Part shown: positions 46,860-59,413 of the stretch, piece after piece
Layout: each line of letters opens with the position of its first letter
Numbering within the stretch: position 1 is the first letter of the stretch
NCBI RefSeq assembly: GCF_004210375.1
Contig: NC_134829.1
Location: 25,312,034 to 25,376,033 of the forward strand
Direction: 5' to 3'
From: Tachypleus tridentatus
Lineage: Eukaryota; Arthropoda; Merostomata; Xiphosura; Limulidae
DNA length: 64,000 nt
Program-made: the position numbers and the translations under genes
The notes under the pieces: generated by a model
What the model saw: the letters and a program-made list of their open reading frames with translations, nothing else
What the model was told of the DNA's origin: nothing
The model's database searches: none

Positions 46860-49060
46860 GATTTGAATAGGAAACATTAGAAATAAAATTAGAGCAGAAA
46901 TTAAACAGCTAAAAAAACAAAAATGGGATAACTTCCGCTCCCAACTAAATGAATAAACCGACCCTAGAAAGTTCTGGTTACACCGAGAAAGATTCACAAA
47001 TGAACCCACGACAAGAAAATACCCAACATTGGAATATAACAACACCTTAACATAAACCAACAAAGAACGAGCAGAAGCCTTCGGACATTAACAACAAAAC
47101 ACATTTAAAAATCACATAATGACCTAGATATGAACAACTATTACTACAACAAAGTAAACAATCATGTAACAAATAACAGAATTATGCAAACCACATTTTC
47201 CAATCAATATTATTAACAGCAACACTAATAACACATATGACTATAATACTCTACTGCTCACAAAAAAAAAATCACTTATTGAACTCAAACAAGCAATCAA
47301 CAATTCAAAAAACAAAGCACCAGGAAATGATGGCTTACAAACAATTCTTTTCAAAATAAGCACTCCAAAATTATTTGACCACCTATCAGCTATCTTTAAT
47401 TTATTCATATACTCTGGATACAGTTTCTTGGAAACAAGCCAATATATTAATGTTCCACAAAGAAGGTAAACCAGCCAATAAGCCAAACAGTTATTGATCA
47501 ATCAGCCTGACCAGCTGTGTAGGTAAAGTGTTTGAACAAATAAAAAGTAATAGACTCTTCACATTTTTGGAAATTGCTTCAAAATTACCAGAGGAACAAA
47601 ACCAATTTAGAAACTTTAGACAAACAACAGATCATTTAATTAGGTTAACTGAAACGAAAATAAATAGCTTTATAATAAAAAAAGAATACATTATTGCTTG
47701 CTTTCTGGATATCGAGAAAGCATTCGACACTGTATGGCACAACGGTCTTCCGTTCCGTATGTACGAAATGGGACTACCGTGAGGAATTATTCGCTGGTTT
47801 TCTAACTTTTTGAAAATGTAGAATAAATGTAGAGGGAACTTTCTCGGAGTTCTTCACTCCAGAAGCTGGCGTCCCTCAAGGAGGGGCGGTAAGTCCTGTT
47901 CTCTTCATCATGTATGTGAATAATATGCCACTTAAAGACCCAAATCATGGATACTCGTCATAGTTCGCTTATGATGTAGCAATTTGGAAAAGTGCCCCAA
48001 CACCAGAAATAGCAGCCACTAACATACAACCACAACTTAACAGAATAAGTGAATACTGCCAAAAATACAGAATCAAAATTAACACAGTGAGTGATGTTTC
48101 CAAAATCAACGAAAAATCAAAAAGTACAACCTCAGATCCACTTGAACGGAAAGCTTCTCCAAACTGCTACATCTGCAAAACTTTTAGGATTAACTTTCGA
48201 TTCAAAACTAACCTGGACAAAACATGTAAATAACATAAAAACTAAAATTTGGCGACGAATAAACTATGCTAGGAGTCTAACTGGAAAGAATCATGGAACA
48301 AAACCTGAAAACATCCTTAAAATATAAAAAAACATATATAAGACCTGTAATAGACTATGCAGCTCCTGCATGGATTAACGTAAGTATAAAACAGCTGCAA
48401 GTCAAACTACAAACATTACAAAATGCATTGATTACAACAGCATATAGAGTACCCAAAACCACTTATTCAAAGTTCATGCACAAATACTCAAATACACAAA
48501 CAATACCAGATAGACTTCTACATAGTACAATAAAATATTTCGATAAAAATTGGAGAAATAATGAGCTGTTATGCGAACTAGACAGATATTGCATGTATGA
48601 TGAAGAGAGACCTAAACACCTCTCCCCGATTAATCCATACATTAGATCATTAAGCTAAAACTAGTTTAAAATATATATATATATAGTATTAATAACAATA
48701 TGACTAGCTGCCTTCCCTCTAGTCTTACACTGCTAAAATAGGGACGGCTAACACAGATAGTACTCGAGTAGCTTTGTGCGAAATTCGAAAAACAACAAAA
48801 CAAACATTAATAACAATAAGTGCTAAAATAAAACAGTCCACCTATGATCTAGACTTAGATAATCTGACAGAACAATATACATGGACATTGCCCTGAAAAG
48901 GGCCTAAGTAATGCTTATCACTCTGGCCTTCAAGTACTAACTATAAATATACCAAGCAGTCCACCCTAACAATGAAAGGAAGAAGGAAGAGGTCTAGTGA
49001 ACCTGACCCTCCCGGGTATACAAAACGCATATATCCAAACAACTAGAGAGAGGGGGAGTA
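46860..49060 (+). mobile_element. Jockey/CR1-like non-LTR retrotransposon, decayed
   Basis: Plus-strand reverse transcriptase in pieces: IRAEIKQLKKQKWDNFRSQL, ELKQAINNSKNKAPGNDGLQ, FLEIASKLPEEQNQFRNFRQ, then the catalytic-site segment ACFLDIEKAFDTVWHNGLPF. Further on: VPQGG, FAYDVAIW (FADD box with Asp to Tyr), KLLGLTFDSKLTWTKHV, YIRPVIDYAAPAWINVS and a C-terminal tail ending LSPINPYIRSLS at 48655. Many stops and shifts. Sequence after it to about 49060 looks like its 3' end and is interrupted by a SINE (48701-48804). Confidence 0.85.
48688..48817 (+). repeat. SINE family 1, truncated, with exact 13-bp duplications
   Basis: SINE body 48701-48804 (TGACTAGCTGCCTTCCCTCT to an AACAACAAAACAAAC tail) lies between two exact copies of ATTAATAACAATA (48688-48700, 48805-48817). 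The duplication shows retrotransposition of an already 5'-truncated copy into the tail of the non-LTR element. Confidence 0.93.
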
Positions 49061-49847
49061 TAGGAAGTTTCTTAATTAGAGAAAATATGATTCATATCTG
49101 CTCATATAGTACACAAAGACTGTACCCAAACAAGATCCCCACAAGGATATAGATCTCGATGCACACAGTTATCATGGTAGTAGTATTAATATAAATACAC
49201 TGATAGCTGAAACACTATATGACAGGCATGTAAGACTCGATGTTTTGGCTGGTTAAGGATACTCTATTAGAAAAATTGTGTCAGGACTTCATGTTTATGT
49301 AGGTGCTTTATGGAAGAGACTTAATTCCTGCTTTAGTCTTACGGGTTCTTCACGGACCCCAAACATGTTACAAACATTCACGCCGAGGGATGAAAGCATC
49401 TACGTGTTTGTTGTTATCGATTGTTTCAGTATTCGGTTAGTTTGTGTTAAATTCTTGCACCCGTTAGTCTAAAACAGGTAGTCCATTCAACTAATTGTCA
49501 TCATGAGCACTCTACAAGAACAATTTATCAGAAATTGTTATAATTAGTTTAGGTGGTAAATAAGAAACAAATATTAATATACATTGTTTTAATTTATTGG
49601 TTAATAAAGGAAATTTTACAAAAGACTAACACAGGGTTAAATCGAGTGCGGAAAATTAGGATTGTCAATAATAGAAGTAGTCTATGTAGGAAACCGAAAC
49701 TTTCCACAAGTGTTATTAATTGTGAAGTCGTGTATAGATTATATCAACAACTTTGCTGTAGGTTAAGACGTCAAAGTTACACCATGAACAGTAGCATTGT
49801 TTGTTTTTCTAATTTTCTTGTGAATTTACACAAGAGTTTTGTTTGGT

Positions 49848-50080
49848 TTGTTTTCAATTTCACGCAAAGCTGCACGAGGGCTATCTGCAGTAGCCGTCCT
49901 TAATTTAGCAATGTAAGAATAGAGGGAAGGCGGCTAGTCGTCATCACCCACCGCGAACGCTTGGATAACTCTTTTATCAATGAATGGTGGGACAGACCGT
50001 CACATTACAACATTACCACGGCTGAAAGGGTGAGCATGTTTGGTGTGACGGGCATTCGAACCCGCGACCCTCAGATTGAG
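49848..50080 (-). repeat. SINE family 1, minus strand
   Basis: Inverse of the family body: CACGCAAAGCTGCACGAGGG, GAGGGAAGGCGGCTAGTCGT, GGGTGAGCATGTTTGGTGTG and TTCGAACCCGCGACCCTCAG (B box). The A-box part of the head is diverged or lost beyond about 50080. Confidence 0.9.
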
Positions 50081-50369
50081 AAACTGCAATAAGGCTTAGG
50101 GTCAAGTCCTCTGTCTTTCTTCGAATATATTTTGCAGTAGCTGCTACATCTGAGAAGTGACAATCATATTATTATAAACAGTTTATTTTTGACTTATCTG
50201 TATTGTCACTGTTGGCTATAATTTCATGCAAATAAGACAGACCAATCTTTTCTTTCTCTCTCCCTTTCTTTTCATAATAACTGCAAATGCTGTAAACTCT
50301 CAACTGATAATTAACGTAATTAATAACTAACACTCCAAGTTATGTTTCCAACATGAAAAGCTCACTTTC

Positions 50370-50667
50370 AAATTCGGCGCAGCTCAGCATGACCAGGTGC
50401 TGAAGACGTTTGATTCGAAATTTGAGGGTCGCGGGTTCGAATTACCGTTCCACTAAACATGCTCGCCCTTTCAGCCGTGGGGACATTATAATATGCTTTA
50501 AATTCCGATATTCGCTAGCAAAAAGAGTTACCCAAGAGTTGGCGGTGAGTGGTGAGAGCTAACTGCCTTACCTATAATCTTTTACTGCTAAACTAAGGAA
50601 AGCTTTTCCGGATATCCCTCGTATGCCTTTTCCTCGAAATGAAATACAAACAGACAAATTCAGCGCA
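50370..50667 (+). repeat. SINE family 1, near full length, with target duplications
   Basis: Element 50382-50655: head GCATGACCAGGTGCTGAAGA, B box GGTCGCGGGTTCGAATTACC, body CATGCTCGCCCTTTCAGCCG, diverged tail. Flanked by AAATTCGGCGCA (50370-50381) and AAATTCAGCGCA (50656-50667). Confidence 0.9.
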
Positions 50668-52570
50668 TAGCATGTAACCAGAGAAAAGGAGGAATGACAT
50701 ATTTGATATGTAAATAAATAAAAGACACAACGATAAAACTCATGTAGAACATTTTACTTTTATGAATCTGAGTTTATCATGTTCATGTTTGGATATATTA
50801 ACCTTTCTGCAGACTCAGATTTGAATGTCTTCGAGCAACAAATGTCATCATTTCGTTGTAGAGCAGATATTCGTGCAGGTATCATCCTAAGATTAGAGTG
50901 GAACACCCTTATAAATTTGATATCGATTAATTATGAGGGAAAGTGTGTAGAGTGAATGATAAAAAGTTTTAAAATCTACATGTTTTTTTACTGTAGAAAT
51001 GTATTTATAAATGTAGTTTAATGATGTCATACCTGAATATGGTCAACATATCATTTACAGCCAATATATTCGGCAACTCGAATTTCAAAGAATTTTATAA
51101 ATATCTTGTATGTTATTGATTTTATACATCATTGTTTGAGAAGTATAGTTTTTTTACTGGCTCGTTTGTTCCCCTTTTATTAGATCCTTCATTGAATGAT
51201 CTACATGAAAAATGTTTATCACGTTAAAGAAAACAGTTGCATTCAGTCAGCATCTTTGGCATACATTTCATGTAGATAATTGAGTATTCTGTTGTTGTTA
51301 TTTTTTAAGCATTTCAGTATGAGATGCGATAAAATTATGTTTTAATGCCATGACACACGGTAGTTTTGAATAATCACTTTTAAGGATTTTTTAATCATAC
51401 TTTTTAATCATTTTTAATCATTTGGCACTTTTGGTTCACGTAGGGATTTTGCTTATCATTGTGAACACCAAATCTTCTGGTAAAAATAAAAAACGACTTT
51501 TCAGGACGAAAACGTTTTCCGAAAGACCAAAAAATGTAATGACTCGTAAGTTCAACTAACTGTATACTGATTGATTTTCTGAAATCTGACCAAGGTTTCT
51601 ATGGTAATTTTTTATTAATTACACTTTCTTCACCTCATTGCAAGCAATTATGTCGTCAGTTTGATTCGTCTTTGTTCAATACTATAATGGAAAAACGGTG
51701 TCATAGATACTTTGCAATACAAACTGTGAATTTGTGGTTGAAACTCACCAAACAGTAGTTGTAAGCTACACAGAATTAATGACACCCTAACTGGTGACAG
51801 GTACAAGCTGGATCTAATCCGTCATAACTTTTCTTAAAGAACGCGACTCATTAGGTGGGGGAATTCATCTTCCAAGCACTTATAGTATTGGTAGAATTAT
51901 ATATTTATGGTAAAGAGGCCTATAGAACATTCGCAAATATGGCTTGACTTCTACAAAATCCATATATAAACACTCTTTAATCTTTATAAAATATATCGAA
52001 ACTGTGCAAATGAAACATAAACCAAAGAACTTGACTGAAATATGCAGTGTGACAGACCTACCCTATATAAGTCAATTGAAACAATATTTTATAATCGTAG
52101 GTTGATAAACTGTATTGAAGCATTAAAAAAGGTGTAATTGTCTATAAAACACAGAGGCTCCCATGCACAATAGAAGTGTATTGTAAATCGTATTCACTTT
52201 TAAGTTTTTTATTTTCTTTGATAATGTTTTTGTACCATTAATAAATTCTCCATCTAAAAACAGTTACTTTTTGTTTTTGGTTTCCTTTTTTATATCACTT
52301 TTGTGTTTCCGTAATTATTGCCATTAATTACTGTATATACGTAAGTAAATGTTAAATATACACTACTACACTTCACCTCTGAAAATTAGTTACTAATTCA
52401 GGAAAACTTCTCGATGTAGAATCTAATTAGCAAAGTACAAAGTTTCTGGAATCTAAACCGACATTTAGTGAAGAATGTCATACTAGTTATCACAACACAG
52501 TAGTTTAGCCCTAAATTCCCGTGGATTGGAAACCTGTTGTGGCTTTATCATGGTGTAGTTCATTTATGTC
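50668..52570. other. Intergenic, nothing recognised
   Basis: AT-rich sequence with a few TTTTTAATCAT repetitions near 51390-51420. No coding exon or element with clear ends. Confidence 0.5.
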
Positions 52571-52845
52571 TTTCTGTTTGTTTGTTTTTTAACTTCGCGC
52601 AAAGCTACACAAGGGCTACCTGCACTAGCCGTCCCTAATTTACCAGTGTAAGACTAGAGAGAAGGCAGCTAGTTATCACCACCCACCGCCAACTCTTTGG
52701 CTACTCTTTTACCAACGAATAGTGGAATTGACCGTCACATATTAACGCCCCCACGACTGAAAGGACGAGTGTTTGGTGTGACAGGGATTCGAACTCGCAA
52801 CCCTCAGATTACGAGTGGAACGCCATTACCCACCTGACCACCTGT
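52571..52845 (-). repeat. SINE family 1, minus strand, full length
   Basis: GTTTGTTTGTTTTTTAACTT tail, CGCGCAAAGCTACACAAGGG, CTAGCCGTCCCTAATTTACC, GGGATTCGAACTCGCAACCC (B box) and CCCACCTGACCACCTG (A box end). Confidence 0.92.
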
Positions 52846-52944
52846 AAGAAACATCATTATACACTTTTCGGTTTCGGGAAAATTCCTAAGGGATTGAATG
52901 GAGAATGCAGCTCAGTGTGGGTATTAACACGTTTATTGATAAAC

Positions 52945-52985
52945 AGAGAACAACGTTTCGACCGTTCTAGTTCATCTTCAAGTTA
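52945..52985 (-). repeat. Retroelement tail motif (CGAAACGTTG)
   Basis: On the minus strand: CTTGAAGATGAAC, then GGTCGAAACGTTGTTCTCTG. Same layout as the loop and right arm of the foldback at 13050-13189. Probably the terminus of a retroelement, otherwise missing. Confidence 0.5.
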
Positions 52986-53398
52986 AAAGTGTGAATACCT
53001 ATACCAGGCGTTCTGAGATACATTTTTATTTCAAGTGGGTTTTTTGTCATCAAGAGAATATAACGTTTAAAAATATAAAAGACCTAATATCATTGTCTTA
53101 TGTCAAGTTTAATTAATTAAAATCGTGTTTGACCAGCTTCGAAAAGATGTCTACACAGTGACAGTTGCTATTTCAAACACTACAAGTAGATATTCATTGT
53201 TGCTAAAGCGATACTTGTACCCATTATAACACAGGTTTATAAACGTTAAACAACTTATACAATACGTCACGCTGAAATTGTAACCCTTGAAATACACAAC
53301 AGGATAACTGAAAGCTTGAAAAAACAAAATTATGTTTGTGGAAAAAATGTACTTGTTTTTTGTTTGCACGTGAAAAATAGTGTTACCATGAAAACTGC

Positions 53399-53560
53399 GC
53401 CAAAAACATAATCAAGGATGGTATTGTCTAACTGATACATTAAACAATAAAAACATAATTAGAGATGATGTTGTCTGACTGAAACATTAAAAATTAAACA
53501 TTAAAAACACAATTAGGGGTGGTGTTGTCTAACTTAAACACTAAAAATTCCGGAATGAAT
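53399..53560. repeat. Degenerate tandem repeat, about 55-60 bp, three units
   Basis: Core AAAAACATAATTAGRGATGR, TGTTGTCTRACTGAAACATT and AAAAAT recurs three times with indels. Confidence 0.65.
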
Positions 53561-54023
53561 TGATAAGCCGAATTTCGAGTAATTATGTATATTGAAGAAA
53601 AATATTATGAGATGTCAAAAATTAAAACTTTGGGAAAGGAAAACATACCTCTAGTGACTAATTTAAGCAAGATTTATTTGAAACAGTAAAATGTGTCAAC
53701 TAACAATGTTTTACATTTGTATGTTTTTATATTGTTTTCTTGCCACACATAACATCTACAAACATGACTGCCCTTACTCGTCTGTCAGTTATGTCAAGTT
53801 ATCCGTAATAATAATTTTGAAACAATGTACTGTTAACATTTTGTGAGCTATATTTACAGTGTTTCTAATTTTATGCTTTAGATGACGCTACGAAAATACA
53901 GTAATTTTGATCAATACTTAGTGAAGTGAGGCATCACATATGTATATCTACGACTGGACCAGTCAATTAGTAAGGTAGTACTAAATTAGTAGTTTTGCTT
54001 TTCAATTGACAGAATTTCCAATG
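53561..54023. other. Intergenic, nothing recognised
   Basis: No motif, repeat with ends or coding potential seen. Confidence 0.5.
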
Positions 54024-54127
54024 GCACAGCGATAAGTCTCAAGAGTCATAACGCTAAAAACTGGGTTCTGATACTCGAAGTGGGCATAGCACAGATAGTC
54101 CATAGTGTAGATTAACAACAAACAAAG
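54024..54127 (+). repeat. SINE family 3
   Basis: GCGATAAGTCTCAAGAGTCA, AACGCTAAAAACTGGGTTCT (B-box-like), GAAGTGGGCATAGCACAGAT, AGTCCATAGTGTAG, then an AACAACAAACAAAG tail. Older copies at 45480 and 60632. Confidence 0.7.
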
Positions 54128-55281
54128 ATCCAGTGGGGTACCACTGTGCCAGTGACTCAATCATTTGGATCAGTGTTAATTATCGCATATTCAGCTATTC
54201 GATCAATTAATCATAGAAAAGTAAGGGAAGAAACACATTAATTTGTTATCGTTAAGTGAACTGGGCTTTGAATTATTTTCACCAAATGAATTAATAGAAC
54301 CTGCATAACGAGAGAATGCCGTTACAACCCATAGATGGCACTTAAATCTGGTTGATTTAAATCTAGGGATTTAGTAATATCTTTAATAACTTATTGTTAG
54401 TACATCGTAGCAATTTCGGAAACTCTAATCATTTAGTTCTGGAGAAAATTATTAACAAATTGAGTTGTAGAAGTGCAATGTTTAAACAGTTCCAAGATCG
54501 ATATTACACAACCTCATAGATTTAAAAATAATAATCGGCGTTGAGAATAAACAAATAATAATATGTTATTAATTCTTACTTTAAATTTGATTTTTTAAAT
54601 AGACTAAATACAATTTGTAAAAATAACACTTCAAGTACTTAATTTAGCTCACTCTTTAACGGTTGCTGTTCATGTAAATAATGATATTAAGTGTTTAGAC
54701 CATTCCTGTGTTTGTTGCATCCAGGCCTATCTGGTGAACCCTAGCATTAAGTGAAAGACTACCATGATAAATGTAATGCAGTTGACACATTCTTCTTTGA
54801 TTTCATTCACAAGTTCGTACCGTTTGTTGATTTGTGTGTAAGAAAAATTTTGAAATTTTCGAAGTTTAACGGTGTAGAAAATGCTACGTAAAACAGTGAC
54901 CAATGACTCATCACAAAGAGGTGTTTAAAAGTCGAAATTTTTCGTCATCTTTATTACGTAATGCGCGCTATCTTTCATCATGTTTTACAACCTGACGTAA
55001 GTTACGAATGTTAAAAAGAAAATAATATCAGTCGACTCAGTAACTTCATTTGCAAAAAATATTATTCGTGGATTAGATGTTATGTAGTTTAATTTTAACT
55101 GTTTTATATTTATTGCGTAGAGCATAGTTAATGCTCTTTTGTATTATATATTACATGGACTAATGTCATCTGTTTTATGTTTATTTGTTATGAAAGCTAA
55201 AAAACGCAATGACTTGGAGAATCATAATAAATTTTTACCATTTCTACCTTCGAACTTCATTCCCAGATTGCATACTATATA
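54128..55281. other. Intergenic, nothing recognised
   Basis: No element with clear ends and no coding exon recognised. Confidence 0.5.
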
Positions 55282-56904
55282 CAGTTACGACAGAAAGTGT
55301 TTGTACCCCTGCGTCATGAGTAGTTTTTTCCTCATAACTTAAAAGTATCACGATTTGGCTAATAGAAGTATGATATATTATAAATATTATACTAATACAC
55401 ATCTACATAAATTTTTATGCAAATTAAACTACAAATAAACTGCTTATAAACAAATAACCAAACATAGGAAGGGCAGAAAGTGTTCGTGCATCTACTTTAA
55501 TGGTCAGTTGTGTAGCCTTTCAGGTGAATTACTTGGCACAATCTCTCCTCATAGCCCCCCATGACCGTTTGACAGTACTCGATTGGTATTTTCTTCCATT
55601 CTTCTTTACAGAAGGCCTCCAACTCTTGCAAGTTTTTCGGATGACGCTGATGAATCCTGGTCTTCAACTCATGCCAAACTTTTTCAATTGGGTTGAGATC
55701 GGGTGACTACGATGGCCACTCCAGAACGCTTATATGGTTTCTCTGCAACCATGATTGAACATATTTTGATGTGTACTTCGGGTCATTGTCGTGCTGGAAG
55801 ATCCAAAGACGCCCAAACCGCGAGTTCCAAGCATCATTCTTAATATAAGTGTCTAATATTCAACGTACTTTTCTTTTTTTCGTGATTCCGTTGACGCGGT
55901 GAAGGCTGCCTACACCAGAAGAGCTGAAGGAACCCATGCTTAACATGATCGAGCCACTTCCGTGTTTAACTGTATGGACGGTGTTATTTGGAAGATTTCG
56001 TCCCCCTTCTTACGGAAAATATAGCGAACATCATTGTGGACGAAAAGCTCGATTTCAGTCTCGTGTGACCAAAGAATACGCTTCCAATAGGTAAAGGGTT
56101 TATCTACATGCTTTCTTTCATATCTCAATCGTGCTTCTAAATGAACAGGCTTTAAATATGGAGTTCTACGAGGACAGCATACTTTGAACCCAGAAGAGCG
56201 TAACATATTGGTAACTGTAGAGGTGCTTACATCAACCCAAGTTTCCCTTACCAGCTTTTGGATATCATTACGTGTTAAACGAGGGTTTCTACTAACCTCT
56301 CTGAGAACCTTTCTTTGGTTCTCTCTGGAATTTTGGTGGGGCGTCTGGAACAAGCGAGGTTAGCAGTTGATCCTGTAAGCTTAAACTTGGCAATTATGCT
56401 TTAAACAGTAGATTTCGGCACATTAAGTTGTGTAACAATACCGGAAAGAGACACACGAGACTTATATTTTACAATAATTCGGTTTTTTAAATCACTGGAC
56501 AGTTATTTTCTGTTCGCCATGATGACCAAGCAGATAATGACGGAGACGGCGTCAAATTGCCGGAAGTACATTTTTTGCTGGCTAAATGCCAATAATTATG
56601 AACCCAGTGTCTAGTTCTGGAATGGTATAATATAGTTTATTTGCCAAACTAAACACATTTTTACGGGAATATCAGTTATTTCACACGCTCTGAAATGTAC
56701 GAACACTTTCTGCTCCTCTTAATTTTGGTTATTTGTTTATAAACAGTTTATTTGTCATTCATTTTACATAAAAATGTATGTAAATGGGTGTTAGTATAAG
56801 ATGTATAATATATTATACGTCTATTAGCTTAATCGTGATACTTTTTAAGTTATGAGCACAAAACCATTCACGACGCAGGGGTACGAACACTTTTGTCATA
56901 ACTG
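55282..56904 (-). mobile_element. Tc1-like element, copy 2 (full length)
   Basis: 1623 bp with CAGTTACGACAGAAAGTGTT-type ends and TA on both sides. The minus-strand transposase includes the part deleted in copy 1: VSRNPRLTRNDIQKLVRETW, TNMLRSSGFKVCCPRRTPYL, then ILWSHETEIELFVHNDVRYI. Here His stands where Tc1 transposases have the first catalytic Asp (WSDET). It shares with copy 1 the in-frame stops at STV*SIIAK and WPS*SPDLN and adds further shifts. Non-functional. Confidence 0.94.
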
Positions 56905-57117
56905 TACGTCATCTGGCCTGTGACATTCTGAATAATTAACATCATGTTATCAAAGAAACAAATTCTTTATCTATAAGGATTTCACTACCAAAAGAACCTA
57001 ACATTTGGACCCTAGGAACGTCTTACATGAAAGAGTATTTTGCGCACTTTTCAGAAAATGTGACATAACATATGATACATCAGTATTATGTGATCTGCTA
57101 AAAAAGAATACTTGAAT

Positions 57118-57352
57118 CAGTTTTGCAAGCTGTCGCGCCAAACATGCTCGCCCTTTCAGCCATGGGGGCGTTATAATGTAACAGTCAATCCCACTATTCG
57201 TTGGTAAAAGAGTAGCCCAAGAGTTGGCGGTGGGCGGTGATGACTAGCTGCCTTCCCTTTAGTCTTACACTGCTAAATTAGGGACGGCTAGCACAGATAG
57301 CCCTCGAGTAGCTTTGTGCGAAATTTAAAAACAAAACAAACAGTTTTGTAAG
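57118..57352 (+). repeat. SINE family 1, 5' truncated, with target duplications
   Basis: Element 57130-57340: TCGCGCCAAACATGCTCGCC, GAGTAGCCCAAGAGTTGGCG, CTAGCTGCCTTCCCTTTAGT, tail AAAAACAAAACAAA. Flanked by CAGTTTTGCAAG (57118-57129) and CAGTTTTGTAAG (57341-57352). One of the best conserved bodies in the window. Confidence 0.93.
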
Positions 57353-57517
57353 ATTTTCTTTTTCATTTTTGTTTGTCTAGTCTGCGTTCAATTTTAAGAT
57401 AAACATTTAGTCCTGGATGTTTTTCAGATGAATTGTTTCTACTTTCTTGTGTGTGTTTTTCTCTCGCTATAAAAGCTAATCTTTTTTCTACCCGAAAGGA
57501 TATTGAAATAACTTGTA

Positions 57518-57600
57518 GAAGCGGTTCTCAAACTTTAGTAACTCGAGTACCTTTTTCTTTTCGCGGACCCTCAAACCAATCGCTATTTTATATTTTGGGA
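57518..57600. repeat. Fragment of a hAT-MITE-like repeat
   Basis: GCGGTTCTCAAACTTTAGTA followed by TTTTCGCGGACCCTCAAACC resembles the outer part of hAT-derived non-autonomous elements that begin with a GGTTCTCAA motif. No second end or target duplication seen. Confidence 0.35.
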
Positions 57601-58310
57601 AAAACTATTTCGTGTATGTGACAGTTATTTGAAAATAAAAATTTTAATACGTTGGTATCTTTATAAAGTACTTAGATTTGTGTTTTTTATCGCATTTTTC
57701 AATTTAATTACACAGGTAAGTTTATTTGTCTTACTTTAGTTAATGCCATTTTTAACGTTTACAATTTATTACAGTAGCGGATAATTCTTCAAGGTTGTAG
57801 AAGCGAAGGATGAAATACAGTGATGTATTGTTACATAGTTTGAGCTTTATATTATTGCCACAAGATGATTCAAAAACACACTAATGAAAAACTGCGTTAC
57901 AACAATGGAAACTAATAGTAATAATATTCTGAGTGCACAAGAAACCATTGTTTTGGATATTTCAATTTTGGTATAAAAGTCCAAAAAGAAGTAATCTAAA
58001 TTCATTTCTTAAAATATAAATACTTATAAAATTTACTTTTGTTCGAAGTAAAAATGTTAATTAAGTGACTTTTATCTATCTCTATTACTAGTATTCGAAA
58101 TATTTTGATTTTATTGTTACACAACACTTCGTGATTCACAAAATTGCTGATACATCTGTCAACAGACGTAGTATACACTAGCAGAAACGCCGCCATACAG
58201 CTGTTTGTGCTAACAATTGCTAATACAGTATATATATCTCATTATAAAAAGTTAACATTTTCTAAAAAAGTAATTTTTTCTAGGAAATACTGCACGTGGA
58301 AAATGGTCAT

Positions 58311-58652
58311 ATTTAGTCCTTTAGTTATCACCATTAGATTCCATCTAGGAACATAGGGCCGCAATCGCTTGCGGATTCTTCAACAAGTATTTAAGTGAGT
58401 AGGTTGTTAGCCCACTGCACCGAGCCGTTCCTAATTTAGCAGTGTAAGACAAGAGGGAAGGCAGCTAGTCATCACCCCCCACCGCCAACTCTTGGGCTAC
58501 TTTTTTACCAACGAATAGTGGGATTGACCGTAACATTATAACGCCCCCACGGCTGGAAGGGCGAGCATGTTTGGCGCGACGCGGGCGCGAACCCGCGGAT
58601 TACGAGTCGCACTCCTTACGCGCTAGGCCATGCCAGGCCATTTAGTTCTTTA
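58311..58652 (-). repeat. SINE family 1b (alternative 3' tail), minus strand, with duplications
   Basis: Element 58324-58639, inverse of the 43241-43569 composite: GTTATCACCATTAGATTCCA, GGATTCTTCAACAAGTATTT, AGGTTGTTAGCCCACTGCAC, then the family body and head ending GGCCATGCCAGGCC. Flanked by ATTTAGTCCTTTA (58311-58323) and ATTTAGTTCTTTA (58640-58652). Confidence 0.93.
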
Positions 58653-59239
58653 CTCATATGCAACTCATTCAATGTATAGATCTCAAAATTTTCATAGATT
58701 TTACAAATATAAACTTCACATCAGATGTTTTAAATTGTTTATAGTGTATTGAAAAGCTCAAATCTCTGTAACGGCATCCTACCTGGTAATATGACTTCAT
58801 ACTTTAGTGGGCTGTACTTAGTGCAAATAGATGATCTGACATTTTCACTTTTATCCTTTGTATGTAGGAAGAATTGCCTGAGATGGGCCTGACATTGGAT
58901 AATATTGCTAATTTTGATAACCAACCTATCAATATGCGATTTCTTACCATCTTTACTTGTGACCTTTCTATAATTCACCTGAAAAAGTCGAATACTCCTG
59001 ATTGGAAATACTGATTTCTCTTCAACGAATTCCTCTTAGCCATCCTTCTGTTTCCATTTTTATGGATGGCCTGAAATTAGATAGTTTTAGGGTTTTTGTC
59101 TTTATTATTGTGCTTTTTTAGATACCCTGTACAGTTTTTAGGTCATTATTGAGTGATATGCAACCTTGTTTGTTCTGTGTTATACAAACTAAATGGTATT
59201 AACTGTACCATCTTTAGCTTTCTTAACTTCTTTGATAGC

Positions 59240-59413
59240 TCTGGGACCACTTATGTTAGTTTTCATCTAATTCTGGATCGTTCAGAAACACAAGATCCAT
59301 TTCATACAACGGTTTCTAATTATCTTACTTTCTTCATACCTGTCAGTACAGGTATCTTAGGAAACGAGCTTGTTAATTCTGTGTTAGCTAAACTTCTTTA
59401 TCCATGTACATAA
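59240..59413 (+). pseudogene. Possible RNase H remnant of a non-LTR retrotransposon
   Basis: The plus strand reads FFIPVSTGILGNELVNSVLA, reminiscent of the WVPSHVGIxGNExAD.xAK motif of retrotransposon RNase H. Only that motif supports it. Confidence 0.3.
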
